Notes: generated by a model not told the origin, from the sequence alone. Counted from the stretch's first letter, positions 1 through 10,427 are shown. The stretch is DNA of 64,000 bases from Flavobacterium sp. IB48 (GCF_016405855.1 NZ_JAEFCA010000005.1:124001-188000); one strand, 5' to 3'. A program made the numbers and translations.

Positions 1-123
1 GTCCATTAACTTAAAAAGAATATCCGAAGGGGTTTTAAGGTTAGAAAAAAACTGTGGGATGGTCATTCATTTTTTTGCATGGCACAGAATAGCATTTGTC
101 AGTCAGCATAAGCTGATATGACT

Positions 124-1416
124 CTAAGGTTGCTCAAAAACATCCCTGAATTGATATAAAATCCGCTCAAGCAAACGCAAATCTTCCGTTATAATTTCTG
201 CTCTTCCTTTCATTTCTTGCCGAAACAAAATTTCTTTCTTGTAAGAGCTGCGCAATCCATCAGGTAAAGCCACATCCAATAGCAAATTGCCATCCTTATC
301 TGGAATCAGAGAAATATTCTTAACCTTGCCGTGCAATACGCCAAACTCTCTGTCTGGATAATTTGCCAGTCTGACATTTACTTTCTGTCCCACTTTTATT
401 TTTCCTGAATTCAAAACAGGCGCTTTTACTTTTCCTATATAACCATTTTTTAAAGCAGGAATTACTGAAAACACATTATCCCCAGCATTTATCGTTTGGC
501 TTTCTGTCCATACCTGCAGGAATGTAACAACTCCTCCTACAGATGCTTTTACCGTATAATTCAGCTCCCAGTCTTTTATTGCTTTTTTTAGCCGATAAAA
601 AGACTGCATTGTACCACGCCGCAGGTTGGCATTCTCTTTTGCATTGCTTATAGAGGAGCTTTGGCTATATTTTCTGTTATCTATCAAAGACGATTCGAGA
701 TTAGAAATAGATGTCAAAATGCCTTTATAGTCTTTTCGGGCCTGAAGATATCCTAAATTCTTGGTCTCCATCTCTTGAACTGAAATGATTCCTTTATTGA
801 AAAGGGTTTCAAAACGGGCAATTTCATTTTTTTTGAGTTGCAGTTCCCCCTCGCTTAAAGCTTTTTGCTGCTGCAGAATTTTCAGCCGCTCCTGTATCTG
901 ATTTTTTTCAGATAACTGCGCTCTGCTTTCAACTTCAAAAGGATGCAGATTTTCATTTAATTTCTGTGCCTGATAGTCTTCTTGAAAAGCGGCATACGCA
1001 TTTTCAATTTCTCCAAATTGTGCATTTTCAAGCAGCTTAAACGGAAAATCTATCTTTGTGCCGCTAATGCTATAATCATTGATTATTTTTTTTAATAAAA
1101 AAACATTTTTATAGCTGGCTGCATTTTCAATAACTGCCAAAATTGCATCTTTCTCCACGATTGATTTATCTTTAACCAAAATTGCTTCAATACGCCCTGA
1201 TGTTTTTGAAACTATTCTTTCTGGCGGAATATTGGTTGTAATTACGATTTCGGCATTGACAACATCCGGATATCTAATAAACCAAGACACAAAAAAAAGC
1301 ATAAAAAGTATTGCAAATATTAAAACGGCTCCCCAACGTATCATCCAGTGCGGCATTTTGGTAAGGATGTCCTGAACTTCTTCGCTTCTTAATTCAATTT
1401 GTTTATTTTCGGGCAT
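124..1416 (-). CDS. HlyD-family membrane fusion protein of the lanthipeptide exporter
   Basis: Periplasmic adaptor that should couple the inner-membrane ABC exporter encoded just upstream to an outer-membrane channel. The 430-residue protein has a short cytoplasmic N-terminus, one membrane segment at about residues 27-49, a lipoyl-like half around 65-95, a long coiled coil at about 150-260, and a second lipoyl/beta-barrel part (AGDNVFSVIP, then GQKVNVRLANYP). This is the usual order for HlyD/CvaA adaptors of bacteriocin exporters. It is the last gene of the operon, 36 bases after the ABC gene. No outer-membrane TolC-type gene is present in the window, so a housekeeping channel is probably used. 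Confidence 0.9.
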   Translation of the reverse strand: MPENKQIELRSEEVQDILTKMPHWMIRWGAVLIFAILFMLFFVSWFIRYPDVVNAEIVITTNIPPERIVSKTSGRIEAILVKDKSIVEKDAILAVIENAASYKNVFLLKKIINDYSISGTKIDFPFKLLENAQFGEIENAYAAFQEDYQAQKLNENLHPFEVESRAQLSEKNQIQERLKILQQQKALSEGELQLKKNEIARFETLFNKGIISVQEMETKNLGYLQARKDYKGILTSISNLESSLIDNRKYSQSSSISNAKENANLRRGTMQSFYRLKKAIKDWELNYTVKASVGGVVTFLQVWTESQTINAGDNVFSVIPALKNGYIGKVKAPVLNSGKIKVGQKVNVRLANYPDREFGVLHGKVKNISLIPDKDGNLLLDVALPDGLRSSYKKEILFRQEMKGRAEIITEDLRLLERILYQFRDVFEQP

Positions 1417-1452
1417 ATCGTGTCAAGTCTTTTAAATTAGTTTGGATGCGGA

Positions 1453-3672
1453 TTAAGAGCCTAAATTTAACTGGTTCCTAACCAATTCATAATAAGCCCC
1501 CTGAAATCCCACCAATTCCTGATGGGTTCCAACCTCAATAATCTGCCCCTTGTCCAGAACCACTATCTTATCCGCATTGATCACTGTGCTTAATCTATGG
1601 GCTATGATTACCACTGTCCTATTTTCGAAAAAAATTGATAAATTCTTCATTATAACTTTTTCATTGTTGGTATCCAAAGCTGAAGTTGCCTCATCAAAAA
1701 ATAAAATTTCAGGATCTTTATATACGGCTCTCGCAATAAGCAATCTTTGTTTTTGTCCTGTGCTCATACCTGTGCCTTCACTTCCAATTTTAGTATTATA
1801 GCCTAACGGAAGCCCTAAAATATAGCCAGATATATTGGCCACTTCTGCCGCATATTTTAATTTATCCTTATCAATCTTATCAGCTCCAACTGCAATATTA
1901 TTAGCGATGGTGTCATTAAAGATAAAACCTTCCTGCATTACTGTTCCAATATTATTGCGCCATACTTTTTGAGCAATGTTTTTTAAATCAATGGCATTGT
2001 TCTGTTCATCCAGCGATTTAGGCATCAGTGTAATTGCGCCATTTTCCAATTCATAAAACTTTAACAATAATTTCATCAGGGTGGATTTTCCGCTTCCGCT
2101 TGTACCGACAATAGCCGTTATTTTGTTAGCCGGTATCAGCAGATTTAAATTATCTAAAACGGTATTATTGGAACCTGCATACCGAAACGACAGATTATTA
2201 ATTAAAATATCGAATTGAGAAGGCAGTTCATGGGTCTGATATTCTTCCTGCTGGCTTTCATCTTCTTTTTCGTGAATTTCAGATAGTCTCGCCAGAGATA
2301 TTTTTGCGTCCTGAATTTCTCTCACAAAAGTGATGATTTGCACTATAGGTCCGTTTAAACCTCCAACTATACTGCTTATGGCGAGCATCATACCAAGAGT
2401 AATTTGTCCGTCAATAACAAATTTAGCAGATAAAAAAATTATAATTATATTCTTTATTTCATTAATAAAATTCGATCCCGCAATTTGGGCCTGTTCTAAA
2501 GCCAGCCTTTTAACTGATACTTTAAACAGTCTGGCCTGAATAAATTCCCAACCCCATCTTTTTTGCTTTTCAGCATTGTGAAGCTTGATTTCCTGCATTC
2601 CGCTTATTAATTCTATCACCTTGCTTTGCTCCTGACTTACTTCTGCAAACCTTTTGTAATCTAAAACCGATCTTCTTTTTAAAAACAATATGATCCATAA
2701 AAAATAAAAGGCGCTTCCTAAGAAAAAAACAACAAATATTTTGGCGCTGTAATAAGCTAGCACACCGCCCATAATAATCATGTTGACTATCGAAAATAAA
2801 ACGGTTAGCGATGAAGAAGTTAAAACATTTTCAATTCTCTGATGATCGTTAATGCGCTGCATAATATCGCCAGTCATCCTGACATCAAAAAACGAAATAG
2901 GCAGATTCATTAATTTTATGAAAAAATCCGAAATCAAAGATATATTGATTCTTGCCGACATATGAAGCATAATCCAGCTTCGTATAAGATCCAGCGCAGT
3001 TTTACCAATAAATAAAAAAAGCTGGGCAAAGAGAATGAGATAAATAAAGTTGATATTCTGGTTCTGTATTCCAACGTCAACAATGCTCTGCGTCAAAAAT
3101 GGAAAAATTAACTGCAGCATTGTTGTTGCCAGCAATCCTACCGCTAACTGAACCAGAAATCTTTTATAAGGAATGATGTATCTAAATAATAATGAAAATC
3201 CAAATCTATTTTCTTCATGCCCCTTTTCTTCATTTTCGCTAAAAAGTGGAGTTGGTTCTAATAACAGCGTTATTCCTTCTTCGGTTTCACGATTTGAGTT
3301 GCTTCCTATCCATAATTTTATGAATTCTTCTTCATCGTATTCCAGTAAGCCAAATCCCGGATCTGATATAAAATATTTCCTATTCTTAACTTTATACAAT
3401 ACGACAAAATGGATTTTATTCCAGTGCAGGATGCATGGCAGGGGAATCTCGTCTAGTTTTTCGCAGCTAAGTTTTGCGCCTAATGTTCTAAAACCGATCT
3501 TTTCGCAAGCGTCACTCAATAGCAGTAAATTGCTGCCTTCTCGATTGGTTTCACTGTAAGTTCTTAAATCCTGAATATGAATAATTTTGCCATAATGTTT
3601 GGCAATAATTTTTATGCAGGTCGCTCCGCAATCTTTAGAGTCAGCCTGAATATAATTGGTGAATTTTTTCAA
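1453..3672 (-). CDS. C39 peptidase-containing ABC transporter (bacteriocin processing exporter)
   Basis: Exports a double-glycine-type precursor peptide and removes its leader. Residues 1-130 form a C39 cysteine protease: Gln9, catalytic Cys15 (KDCGATC), His88 (IHFVVLY) and Asp104 (SDPGFG) are all present, so the protease should be active. A six-helix transmembrane domain follows at about 165-445. The ATPase has Walker A GTSGSGKST, signature STGQKQR, Walker B ILFFDEATSALD and an H-loop in IIAHRLS. The precursor at 11009-11179 ends its leader in Gly-Gly, matching C39 specificity. No separate LanP-type subtilisin is seen, so this protein is the likely leader peptidase. It begins 2 bases after the stop of the gene upstream. 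Confidence 0.95.
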   Translation of the reverse strand: MKKFTNYIQADSKDCGATCIKIIAKHYGKIIHIQDLRTYSETNREGSNLLLLSDACEKIGFRTLGAKLSCEKLDEIPLPCILHWNKIHFVVLYKVKNRKYFISDPGFGLLEYDEEEFIKLWIGSNSNRETEEGITLLLEPTPLFSENEEKGHEENRFGFSLLFRYIIPYKRFLVQLAVGLLATTMLQLIFPFLTQSIVDVGIQNQNINFIYLILFAQLFLFIGKTALDLIRSWIMLHMSARINISLISDFFIKLMNLPISFFDVRMTGDIMQRINDHQRIENVLTSSSLTVLFSIVNMIIMGGVLAYYSAKIFVVFFLGSAFYFLWIILFLKRRSVLDYKRFAEVSQEQSKVIELISGMQEIKLHNAEKQKRWGWEFIQARLFKVSVKRLALEQAQIAGSNFINEIKNIIIIFLSAKFVIDGQITLGMMLAISSIVGGLNGPIVQIITFVREIQDAKISLARLSEIHEKEDESQQEEYQTHELPSQFDILINNLSFRYAGSNNTVLDNLNLLIPANKITAIVGTSGSGKSTLMKLLLKFYELENGAITLMPKSLDEQNNAIDLKNIAQKVWRNNIGTVMQEGFIFNDTIANNIAVGADKIDKDKLKYAAEVANISGYILGLPLGYNTKIGSEGTGMSTGQKQRLLIARAVYKDPEILFFDEATSALDTNNEKVIMKNLSIFFENRTVVIIAHRLSTVINADKIVVLDKGQIIEVGTHQELVGFQGAYYELVRNQLNLGS

Positions 3673-3674
3673 AA

Positions 3675-5003
3675 TTAATTGTGTATGCTGATTATTTTCA
3701 ACTTAATATAATTTTTAAGTTTCGTTTTTAATAGTTCCGAAATTTCATTGACAGATTCCTGGTCATCATCTTCCAAATATTCTTTTACAGTTTCTGCGAG
3801 ATGAAAATAGGAAACCGGAATTTTTAGTTCCTCTAATAAAATTTCATCCAATTCATCCAATTCATATTCTCTAAAAGGCGCATTAAGCTCTTCAATTATT
3901 ATGCAGTCTTGATCTGAAGCAGATTCCTTTAGTTCAAAACCATTTAATTTTACAATCTTAAAATCCCTATTGTCGTTAAAAAAAACATCTATTTTTTTAT
4001 ACAGATCTACACTGTAGAGATCTCTTTTTAGCAAAAAGCGAGTCGAATCAAAGCTATCGTTTTGCAATTCAAGGTGAAATTCATCCAACAATTCCTGAAC
4101 AATTTCTGAATTTAGAATTTCAATTTCTGAATCCCTTCCATTAAACTCATTGATTAATGCTCCAAGATTTGCGTAAGATTCCGGATAAATTCTCATGATG
4201 TAGCTTTCCATAAATTTGCATATTACAGGCTCTTTTTTATAGTTCCCCAGCAAATGCAGATATGTTTTGTCAGGAACTTCATGAAAGTCAGCAAAACCGA
4301 AATATTCATTGTCAACCGGCATTTCAGGAAATAAAAATTCAACTTCCTGCTTCATTGATTCTGCGTGCTTGCAAAACAGAAGCTGCTCAAAAAACACATT
4401 AAAATGCAAACCGTTTATCTGGTCCCAGGAAACCTTATTGGCATCGACAAAATCAATGCTTTTTTCACAGTAGTCTTTAAAAAAACTCATATTATTTCCT
4501 CCTACAATACCCATATTGTATGAAATATTGCTTTGGTCGTTATGAAATTTATGCAATTCTTCTGGCAGATAAACCAATTCTGGATAAATGTCTTTCCAGA
4601 TGTTGCGGTAATACATATCCGTAACTTCCATGCTTTGAACAGCTAAATTTGAATTCTTAAATTGGTCTGTTAAGGAACTCCACACAAAAACATCGCCATC
4701 GACATGCAGAAAAGGTTCGTTTTGTTTTTGAAAAGTTTTGACTTTTGCAATTGCCCAAAAATCCTTTGGATAGCCATTGGCTTCGTCTAAAGTGACATGG
4801 ACTTTGGTATAGGGCAGCTTTAATTTTTCAATTAAAATTTTATAGCCGAAGCTGTCCGTATACAATTCTACATGATCATGATATCTAATGAGCTGATGAC
4901 AGCTCAAAATCCAGCTCATCCAATGGTATCGGTAAGAATACCATCCTCCGGAATTATCAAAATTATTTTGATTTCCGCTCCAGAAACTTTGTATAATTTT
5001 CAT
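3675..5003 (-). CDS. GT-A-like protein of the lanthipeptide operon, paralogue 1 (DUF6734-like)
   Basis: Function not established; I recall this family as DUF6734 but cannot verify the name. The N-terminal ~270 residues look like a GT-A glycosyltransferase: an opening MKIIQSFWSG, a DxD-type PFLHVDGDVFVW, an NMGIVGGNN segment (as in GT8/GT32 enzymes) and a late YLHLLGNYKK resembling their HxxGxxKP motif. The last ~170 residues are a separate acidic domain (LLKRDLYSV, DELDEILLEELKIPVSYF). No signal peptide or membrane segment, so cytoplasmic. It is paralogous along its whole length to the next gene upstream and lies between LanB and the exporter. Glycosylation of the lanthipeptide is an inference from fold and position. 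Confidence 0.75.
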   Translation of the reverse strand: MKIIQSFWSGNQNNFDNSGGWYSYRYHWMSWILSCHQLIRYHDHVELYTDSFGYKILIEKLKLPYTKVHVTLDEANGYPKDFWAIAKVKTFQKQNEPFLHVDGDVFVWSSLTDQFKNSNLAVQSMEVTDMYYRNIWKDIYPELVYLPEELHKFHNDQSNISYNMGIVGGNNMSFFKDYCEKSIDFVDANKVSWDQINGLHFNVFFEQLLFCKHAESMKQEVEFLFPEMPVDNEYFGFADFHEVPDKTYLHLLGNYKKEPVICKFMESYIMRIYPESYANLGALINEFNGRDSEIEILNSEIVQELLDEFHLELQNDSFDSTRFLLKRDLYSVDLYKKIDVFFNDNRDFKIVKLNGFELKESASDQDCIIIEELNAPFREYELDELDEILLEELKIPVSYFHLAETVKEYLEDDDQESVNEISELLKTKLKNYIKLKIISIHN

Positions 5004-5010
5004 TTTTTAT

Positions 5011-6351
5011 TCAATTAAAGCTGTGAATGCCAATGATTTTTAAAGTGATGTATATTTCAATTTTACCCTTTATGACAGCCTCCATTTCCTGTACGGCCTC
5101 CTGATGGTCCTCATCTTCCAAATACAGATTCATTTGGCTAATAAGATTGAAATAAGATATCGGAGCCAGCAGCTCCTCCATGAGAATTTCATCTATCTGA
5201 TCTAACTCAAAAATTCTTAAATCTGAATTGCATTCTTCTATTTCAAGTGTTTTTATTTCATCTTTTTCCACAATTTTAAAGCCAGGCAAACGAACTATTA
5301 TAAAATCATTTTCTTCTTCTAAAAAATTTTTATAGTCGCTATTCAAACTAACATTATTAAGGTCTCTTTTTAAAAGAAAATCAGATTCCGAAAATTTATT
5401 CTCTCGAACATCCGACTCAAACTCCTCTAATAATTGAGCTACAATATTATCATTCAAAGTATGAACCTTCCCTATTGCAGCATCATCTTCTAAGAGATAT
5501 AGTTTCATTAGCCGGGAGTAATATTTCGGGTAAAATTTCATTACATATCCTTCCATTGCTTTGCACACAGAGATGTTTCTTTTAAAATCTCCCAATAAAT
5601 GCAGATACGTTTTTGGGTGGGGAACATGATGGAAATCTCCAAAACCTTTATATAAATTATCTTCCCAAATTTCAGAGAATAAATATGCTATCGGCAAACT
5701 ATCGATCTCGGCCATTTTATAAAAAAGAACCTGTTCAAAAAAAATATTAAAATTAAATAGATTTATATCAGTCCAGATCCGTTTGTTCTTTTCAACAAAC
5801 TCAAAAGCTTTTTTTGCATATCGTTTGTAAAATGAAATGTCTGTGCCTCCGGCAATTCCCATATTAGCGCTAAAATTTGAAGCATTCTTGCCAAAATCCT
5901 CAATCTCAACGGGAATATAAGATAAAAAAGGAACTATACTATTCCACATAAAATGATAGTAATTTGTGGTTATTTCCTTATTTTGGGCAATTAATGCAGC
6001 TGTTTTTAAATTATTTGAAAATTCGCTCCATACAAAAACATCGCCATCAACATGAATAAACGGTTCTTCCTGTAGTGAATAAACTTTAATCTTTGCCAGA
6101 GCCCAAAGCTCCGCCGGATATTCATTAAGACCATTTAAAACCACATGGACTTTCGTATAGGGCAATTGCAGCTTGCCAATGAGAATCTCATATCCAAAAT
6201 CATCCGTATAAAGCTCTACCCTATCATAATACTTCACTAATTGATTTACACTGAGTATCCATCCCATCCAATGATACTGAGACTTGGACCAGCCGTACCC
6301 GGCATCTATCTTCTTCTGATTTCCGGACCAAAAGCTTTGTATGATTTTCAT
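5011..6351 (-). CDS. GT-A-like protein of the lanthipeptide operon, paralogue 2 (DUF6734-like)
   Basis: Tandem paralogue of the neighbouring 442-residue protein, 446 residues. The same landmarks occur in order: MKIIQSFWSGNQ, LPYTKVHVVL, PFIHVDGDVFVW (DxD), NMGIAGGTDISFY, TYLHLLGDFKR, then the acidic C-terminal domain with DFLLKRDLNNV and DEILMEELLAPISYF. Both copies keep the presumed metal and donor residues, so neither looks like a decayed duplicate. They may act on different substrates or as a heteromer. It starts 12 bases after lanB ends, so the genes are probably co-transcribed. Glycosyltransferase activity is inferred from motif resemblance only. Confidence 0.75.
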   Translation of the reverse strand: MKIIQSFWSGNQKKIDAGYGWSKSQYHWMGWILSVNQLVKYYDRVELYTDDFGYEILIGKLQLPYTKVHVVLNGLNEYPAELWALAKIKVYSLQEEPFIHVDGDVFVWSEFSNNLKTAALIAQNKEITTNYYHFMWNSIVPFLSYIPVEIEDFGKNASNFSANMGIAGGTDISFYKRYAKKAFEFVEKNKRIWTDINLFNFNIFFEQVLFYKMAEIDSLPIAYLFSEIWEDNLYKGFGDFHHVPHPKTYLHLLGDFKRNISVCKAMEGYVMKFYPKYYSRLMKLYLLEDDAAIGKVHTLNDNIVAQLLEEFESDVRENKFSESDFLLKRDLNNVSLNSDYKNFLEEENDFIIVRLPGFKIVEKDEIKTLEIEECNSDLRIFELDQIDEILMEELLAPISYFNLISQMNLYLEDEDHQEAVQEMEAVIKGKIEIYITLKIIGIHSFN

Positions 6352-6363
6352 TCGATTAGGGAG

Positions 6364-9219
6364 TTAATTCGCTAAGTTTTTAAATTTCAATTGATTCAGA
6401 TAGCATTTAGTCAGATAATAGGATTTGAATTCATTGAATCTTTGTTTTTCATTAAAATGCCTGTTCATGCTCATGTGAATTACAAGCCATATATAAGAAG
6501 CCGCCGGAATTGTATTTTGCTTTAATTCTTCTGACAATCTGCTTTTTAGTTCTGCATCATTTACAAAACTGGTATAATTATAGGTCTCAGCGCTAAATCT
6601 TATTTTAGCATACTCTTCATTAAATTTCTTTCTTAAATCTGCAGTCAGCTTAAATTCTTTGGAGAAATTTTCAATACAGTTTTCGCAATAATGAATCATC
6701 TGATCATTTGTGAAGCCAGCTAGGTCTAGATAATTTATAATTTTATGCATAGCGACAATAGAATGCTCCGCAGAGTCGAGATCTTTCAGAATTACATTTT
6801 CTATCAGGTCCTTACTGTCTAAATTGAAAATAAACTCGGCAAAACGCATTAATGTTGAACCTCCATATCTGAAAATTTCCGGTTCATAAGGTAAGATCTG
6901 ATACTTTTTAATCATATTCCTCAACTTTAGATTATCCACAAAATTTATAATATCTCTCTTATTATCAACCGAATCAGTTTTAAAGCGCAATCGTAATTGA
7001 CGGCCATTGCTGTCATAATGGACAAAGAAAAATTCTGTAAATTTATTTGCGGTGCAGAGTTCGCTGTATATGCTTTTTAAAATATCATTGTCTGCATAAG
7101 AATTACAGTACGCCTCAAAATAGATCCAATCGGAAACCAGCGGGATATTCGCATTGCCAGCGCTGTTTATAACAATATCTCTAGTAAATTCTTCCGATTT
7201 ATAATGGCTGTTTTTTACGCTCACAATCAGCTCATGCGCATAATTGCCAGAATCATTCTCTACTGCAGGATGAAATTGTTCGTAAATATTCTCTGAGACA
7301 TAACAATAATCCCTAGTTTTAAGACTGTCATAAATAATTTTTAGTTCTTCATCTTTGGATGCATCAATAATTGAATTTCCTTTCAGGTAGTAAAAATTAA
7401 CCGTTCTGCTAAAATCGAACTTCCGTATTTTTTCAAGAAAATAGCTTTTAAATTCTTCAAAACTATAATTATTGTCTACTAAAAGAATCTGAGCCGGCGC
7501 CAAAAGTATGTTGCTTTCTAAATATATTCTAGGAACAAAATCTCTGAAGCATGAATAGGCATTAAAATCGAAATTGATGCCATATATCTCTTCATTATAA
7601 ACTTCAAAATCACACAAAAACTTGTATAGCTCAGACTCCGACATCTTAGGATTGATAGCTGATACTTTTTTGGGTTTAATCTCTTTTTGATGTTCTTTTG
7701 ACACCAGACGCATTTTTCCGCTTTCCAAATAGGCATATATATCTGATGCAAATATTGGATTTTTACTTTCTGCATAAGAGGTATTGATCGGGATGCAGTA
7801 ATCGTACAATTGCTCTTTGGGCGAAATATTAATGCTTCTAAAGTTTCCAACACAATTTACATCTGCAAGGATTATGTTCTTATTGGCATTCTTCTCATAA
7901 TCAATTATTTCTCTGCATAATTCGGAATTGACTTCACTGAATCGCGAAATGATATCGACTGCAGAGCCACCGCCCAAACCGCGCATAAATACAATCTCTT
8001 CACCTGTGTCTTTGCTTTTTAAAATCTCTATTAAAACATTAAAAGTAAGCGGGAGCTGTTTTTTCTTTTCATCAAGATTGGCTTCTCCCGGCAGATTTAG
8101 AAATAATTCTTTTTCTGTTGAGGCTATAATTTTACAGAAAATATCCTGATGGAGTTTCAGAATAAAATCTGAATTATCATCCTGATAACGGATTCCCGAG
8201 TAAGGGTTAAATATTGAATTCAAGGGAATGAAACCATCATTATAGTTTTCTGCCACTTTAGCTATAAATTCGTTAATTTTTCCCGTAACAGGCTTTGTAT
8301 TAAAGTTGTAGCTTAAAATAAAATCTATATACTTTTCTATTAGCGGCTGAATATTTGAATTGACGGAACCAATCTGCAGATCAAAAGAATTAATAGAATG
8401 GGAAAAGCGTTTATTTTCAGTTTCTTTGAAAAATAAATCCTGTTCCAGAATATATTGATCATTAAATAGCTTCGCGTCTTTACTGCCATGCAAGTAGTAA
8501 CTTTTTTTATTTATCAGATCAGAGAAATAAACTGGGAAACTGGCCTCTAGTTTTTTTCCATAGGGATTAAACAGAAAATTTTCAATCAATAATCCAACAT
8601 CAATTAACTGCAGCAGATAAACCTCAACTTCATCTGCATCAAACCCTTCCAACAGTAAATCATTTATTACTCGACCGATATCTGCACTCTCTCTGAATTT
8701 TTCCAACAGCCATTCTAGATTGTCATCATAATCAAGCTCAACAAAATTTATCTCAATTCTATCATTTTTTTTCGCCTCAGAATTATAAAAGCCAATTTTA
8801 TCGCTACCTAAAAAATGCAGCGAAGGATTTATTGAATACTTAAGTCCCTTCCAGTCTGCCTTAAGTTTGCTATTCTGGTGCAAAGACAAAAAAAGATTAT
8901 CATGGGTAATGGATAGCTTAATGCTTTTTGATTTGGGCAACTTTGTAGAAGTTCCCCAATTTGCAAGGCCTACGCTACTAAATAGTCCAAATGGCGTTGG
9001 ATTAAAATGCGCTCTGGTATAATATTTTGATAGTGAACTTTCAATCTTATCTCTTTTATTCTTTTTTACATCATGATAAAGGCTGTTTGAAGAAATTAAT
9101 ACTGAAAGCTGAAATAAATCGTTTGCATCAAAAAAATCTACTACATCATTTCGATGGATGCTATATGATTGAACCGAAAAGTTTGTAGCCCTCTTGATAA
9201 TTGCGTCAAAAAAAATCAT
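6364..9219 (-). CDS. lanB: Class I lantibiotic dehydratase LanB, full length
   Basis: Dehydrates Ser and Thr of the precursor core using glutamyl-tRNA, giving Dha and Dhb. The 951-residue protein has both parts of the family: an N-terminal glutamylation domain (family hallmark NPTPFGLFSSVGLANWG at about 73-89) and a C-terminal elimination domain of the thiopeptide-type bacteriocin biosynthesis family from about residue 690 (DWIYFEAYCNS, then EFFFVHYDSNGRQLRLRFK). Length near 950-1000 residues matches full-length LanB rather than the split enzymes of thiopeptide clusters. It starts 47 bases after the lanC stop. Cytoplasmic, presumably working with the LanC encoded just upstream. Confidence 0.93.
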   Translation of the reverse strand: MIFFDAIIKRATNFSVQSYSIHRNDVVDFFDANDLFQLSVLISSNSLYHDVKKNKRDKIESSLSKYYTRAHFNPTPFGLFSSVGLANWGTSTKLPKSKSIKLSITHDNLFLSLHQNSKLKADWKGLKYSINPSLHFLGSDKIGFYNSEAKKNDRIEINFVELDYDDNLEWLLEKFRESADIGRVINDLLLEGFDADEVEVYLLQLIDVGLLIENFLFNPYGKKLEASFPVYFSDLINKKSYYLHGSKDAKLFNDQYILEQDLFFKETENKRFSHSINSFDLQIGSVNSNIQPLIEKYIDFILSYNFNTKPVTGKINEFIAKVAENYNDGFIPLNSIFNPYSGIRYQDDNSDFILKLHQDIFCKIIASTEKELFLNLPGEANLDEKKKQLPLTFNVLIEILKSKDTGEEIVFMRGLGGGSAVDIISRFSEVNSELCREIIDYEKNANKNIILADVNCVGNFRSINISPKEQLYDYCIPINTSYAESKNPIFASDIYAYLESGKMRLVSKEHQKEIKPKKVSAINPKMSESELYKFLCDFEVYNEEIYGINFDFNAYSCFRDFVPRIYLESNILLAPAQILLVDNNYSFEEFKSYFLEKIRKFDFSRTVNFYYLKGNSIIDASKDEELKIIYDSLKTRDYCYVSENIYEQFHPAVENDSGNYAHELIVSVKNSHYKSEEFTRDIVINSAGNANIPLVSDWIYFEAYCNSYADNDILKSIYSELCTANKFTEFFFVHYDSNGRQLRLRFKTDSVDNKRDIINFVDNLKLRNMIKKYQILPYEPEIFRYGGSTLMRFAEFIFNLDSKDLIENVILKDLDSAEHSIVAMHKIINYLDLAGFTNDQMIHYCENCIENFSKEFKLTADLRKKFNEEYAKIRFSAETYNYTSFVNDAELKSRLSEELKQNTIPAASYIWLVIHMSMNRHFNEKQRFNEFKSYYLTKCYLNQLKFKNLAN

Positions 9220-9266
9220 TCTTATACTGTTTATTGATTGTAATTCAGGATTGGTAAAATGCTTTA

Positions 9267-10427
9267 TTAATGTAAATTCACCAGTTCAAGCCACCTGTGG
9301 TCAATCTTGTTTTCCAACGTTAGCAAGATTAAGCCTAGACCAACTGAGCCTTCTAAAAGGTTTGTTTCTGCATGATAGCTGCCTTTTTCATAAGCTACAA
9401 ACTGCTGATAATCGGAAGTTTGCATCTTCACTATATTCATCCATTTTTGAATGTCTTCCGTAAAAGCAGTTTTATGTTTTTTGGAAGCCAAATGATATTG
9501 AATCGCTATTCCGGCTGATCCATGACATAATCCAAAATCATTTACGAAGGATTCTTGAAGTGATATTTTTTGGCACGATGCTATTAGCTCTTCCGATTCT
9601 TTTATTAGATGATCATCATTTAAATAAATTCCACAATTATACAAGGAGTTGGCAATTCCAAAATCACCCTGACACCAAGACAATCTTGAATTGACAATTG
9701 TATTTGAATGTATTAAAAGTAAATTTGGATAAAACTGCTTCGAGTTTTCATCAAATTTTTTATAGGATTTTAAATAAGAAATGCATTTTTGCAAAGAGGA
9801 CGTGATATCTGTTTTCAATTCTGAAAAATTGCTTTGCAGATAAAGCAAAAAATTTAAATAACCGGCAATGCCATGAGCAATGCCAAAATAAATGCAGAAT
9901 CGATCATCATTATCTAGCGCCACTTCTGAAATTAGAATCTCCTCTAAGCTATTATTTATTTTATAAATTAAATTTTCAGAAAAATGGTTTAATGCCGCTA
10001 TATTCTTTTCATTCTTATCAGATTTGCATCTTTCAATGAAATACATTGCAATTCCCATTGAACCATGCAGGAAATCATAATGATTCGCTTCACAGCAAAT
10101 CTTCAAATCTTCTAATAAAACGGAATCGATGCTTTCAAAATATTCTGCATCGATATCAATTATATCATCTTCCAAACTCAGCAGCACGAGACCAAATCCG
10201 GCCAATCCAGAACACAGTGTGGTTATAGACGACTCATTTTCAAGCATATCATTTACTTTCTCTACAATTGTTGTTAATTTTATCAGATATTCATCCCGTT
10301 TGTAAACTGAATGCATTTTACTGTAAAAAAAAGCCATTCCGGATAGACCTGTCAATAGTCCAATCCTATTTTCATCTTCAAGAGATTCCCAAATATTTTT
10401 TTCAACCTTTAGTATTGCATCTTCCAT
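9267..10427 (-). CDS. lanC: Lanthionine synthetase C family cyclase (LanC)
   Basis: Zinc enzyme that adds Cys thiols to dehydrated residues to form lanthionine and methyllanthionine rings. All three zinc ligands are visible: Cys252 (WCQGDFG), Cys301 and His302 (LCHGSAG). His195 lies in GIAHGIAGY, matching the acid/base His of NisC. Seven glycine motifs spaced through 386 residues (for example GLLTGLSG, CSGLAGFG, LHGSMGIA, LEGSVGLG) fit the alpha/alpha toroid. The gene lies between the small secreted protein and lanB, as expected for a class I cluster in which LanB and LanC are separate proteins. Confidence 0.95.
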   Translation of the reverse strand: MEDAILKVEKNIWESLEDENRIGLLTGLSGMAFFYSKMHSVYKRDEYLIKLTTIVEKVNDMLENESSITTLCSGLAGFGLVLLSLEDDIIDIDAEYFESIDSVLLEDLKICCEANHYDFLHGSMGIAMYFIERCKSDKNEKNIAALNHFSENLIYKINNSLEEILISEVALDNDDRFCIYFGIAHGIAGYLNFLLYLQSNFSELKTDITSSLQKCISYLKSYKKFDENSKQFYPNLLLIHSNTIVNSRLSWCQGDFGIANSLYNCGIYLNDDHLIKESEELIASCQKISLQESFVNDFGLCHGSAGIAIQYHLASKKHKTAFTEDIQKWMNIVKMQTSDYQQFVAYEKGSYHAETNLLEGSVGLGLILLTLENKIDHRWLELVNLH

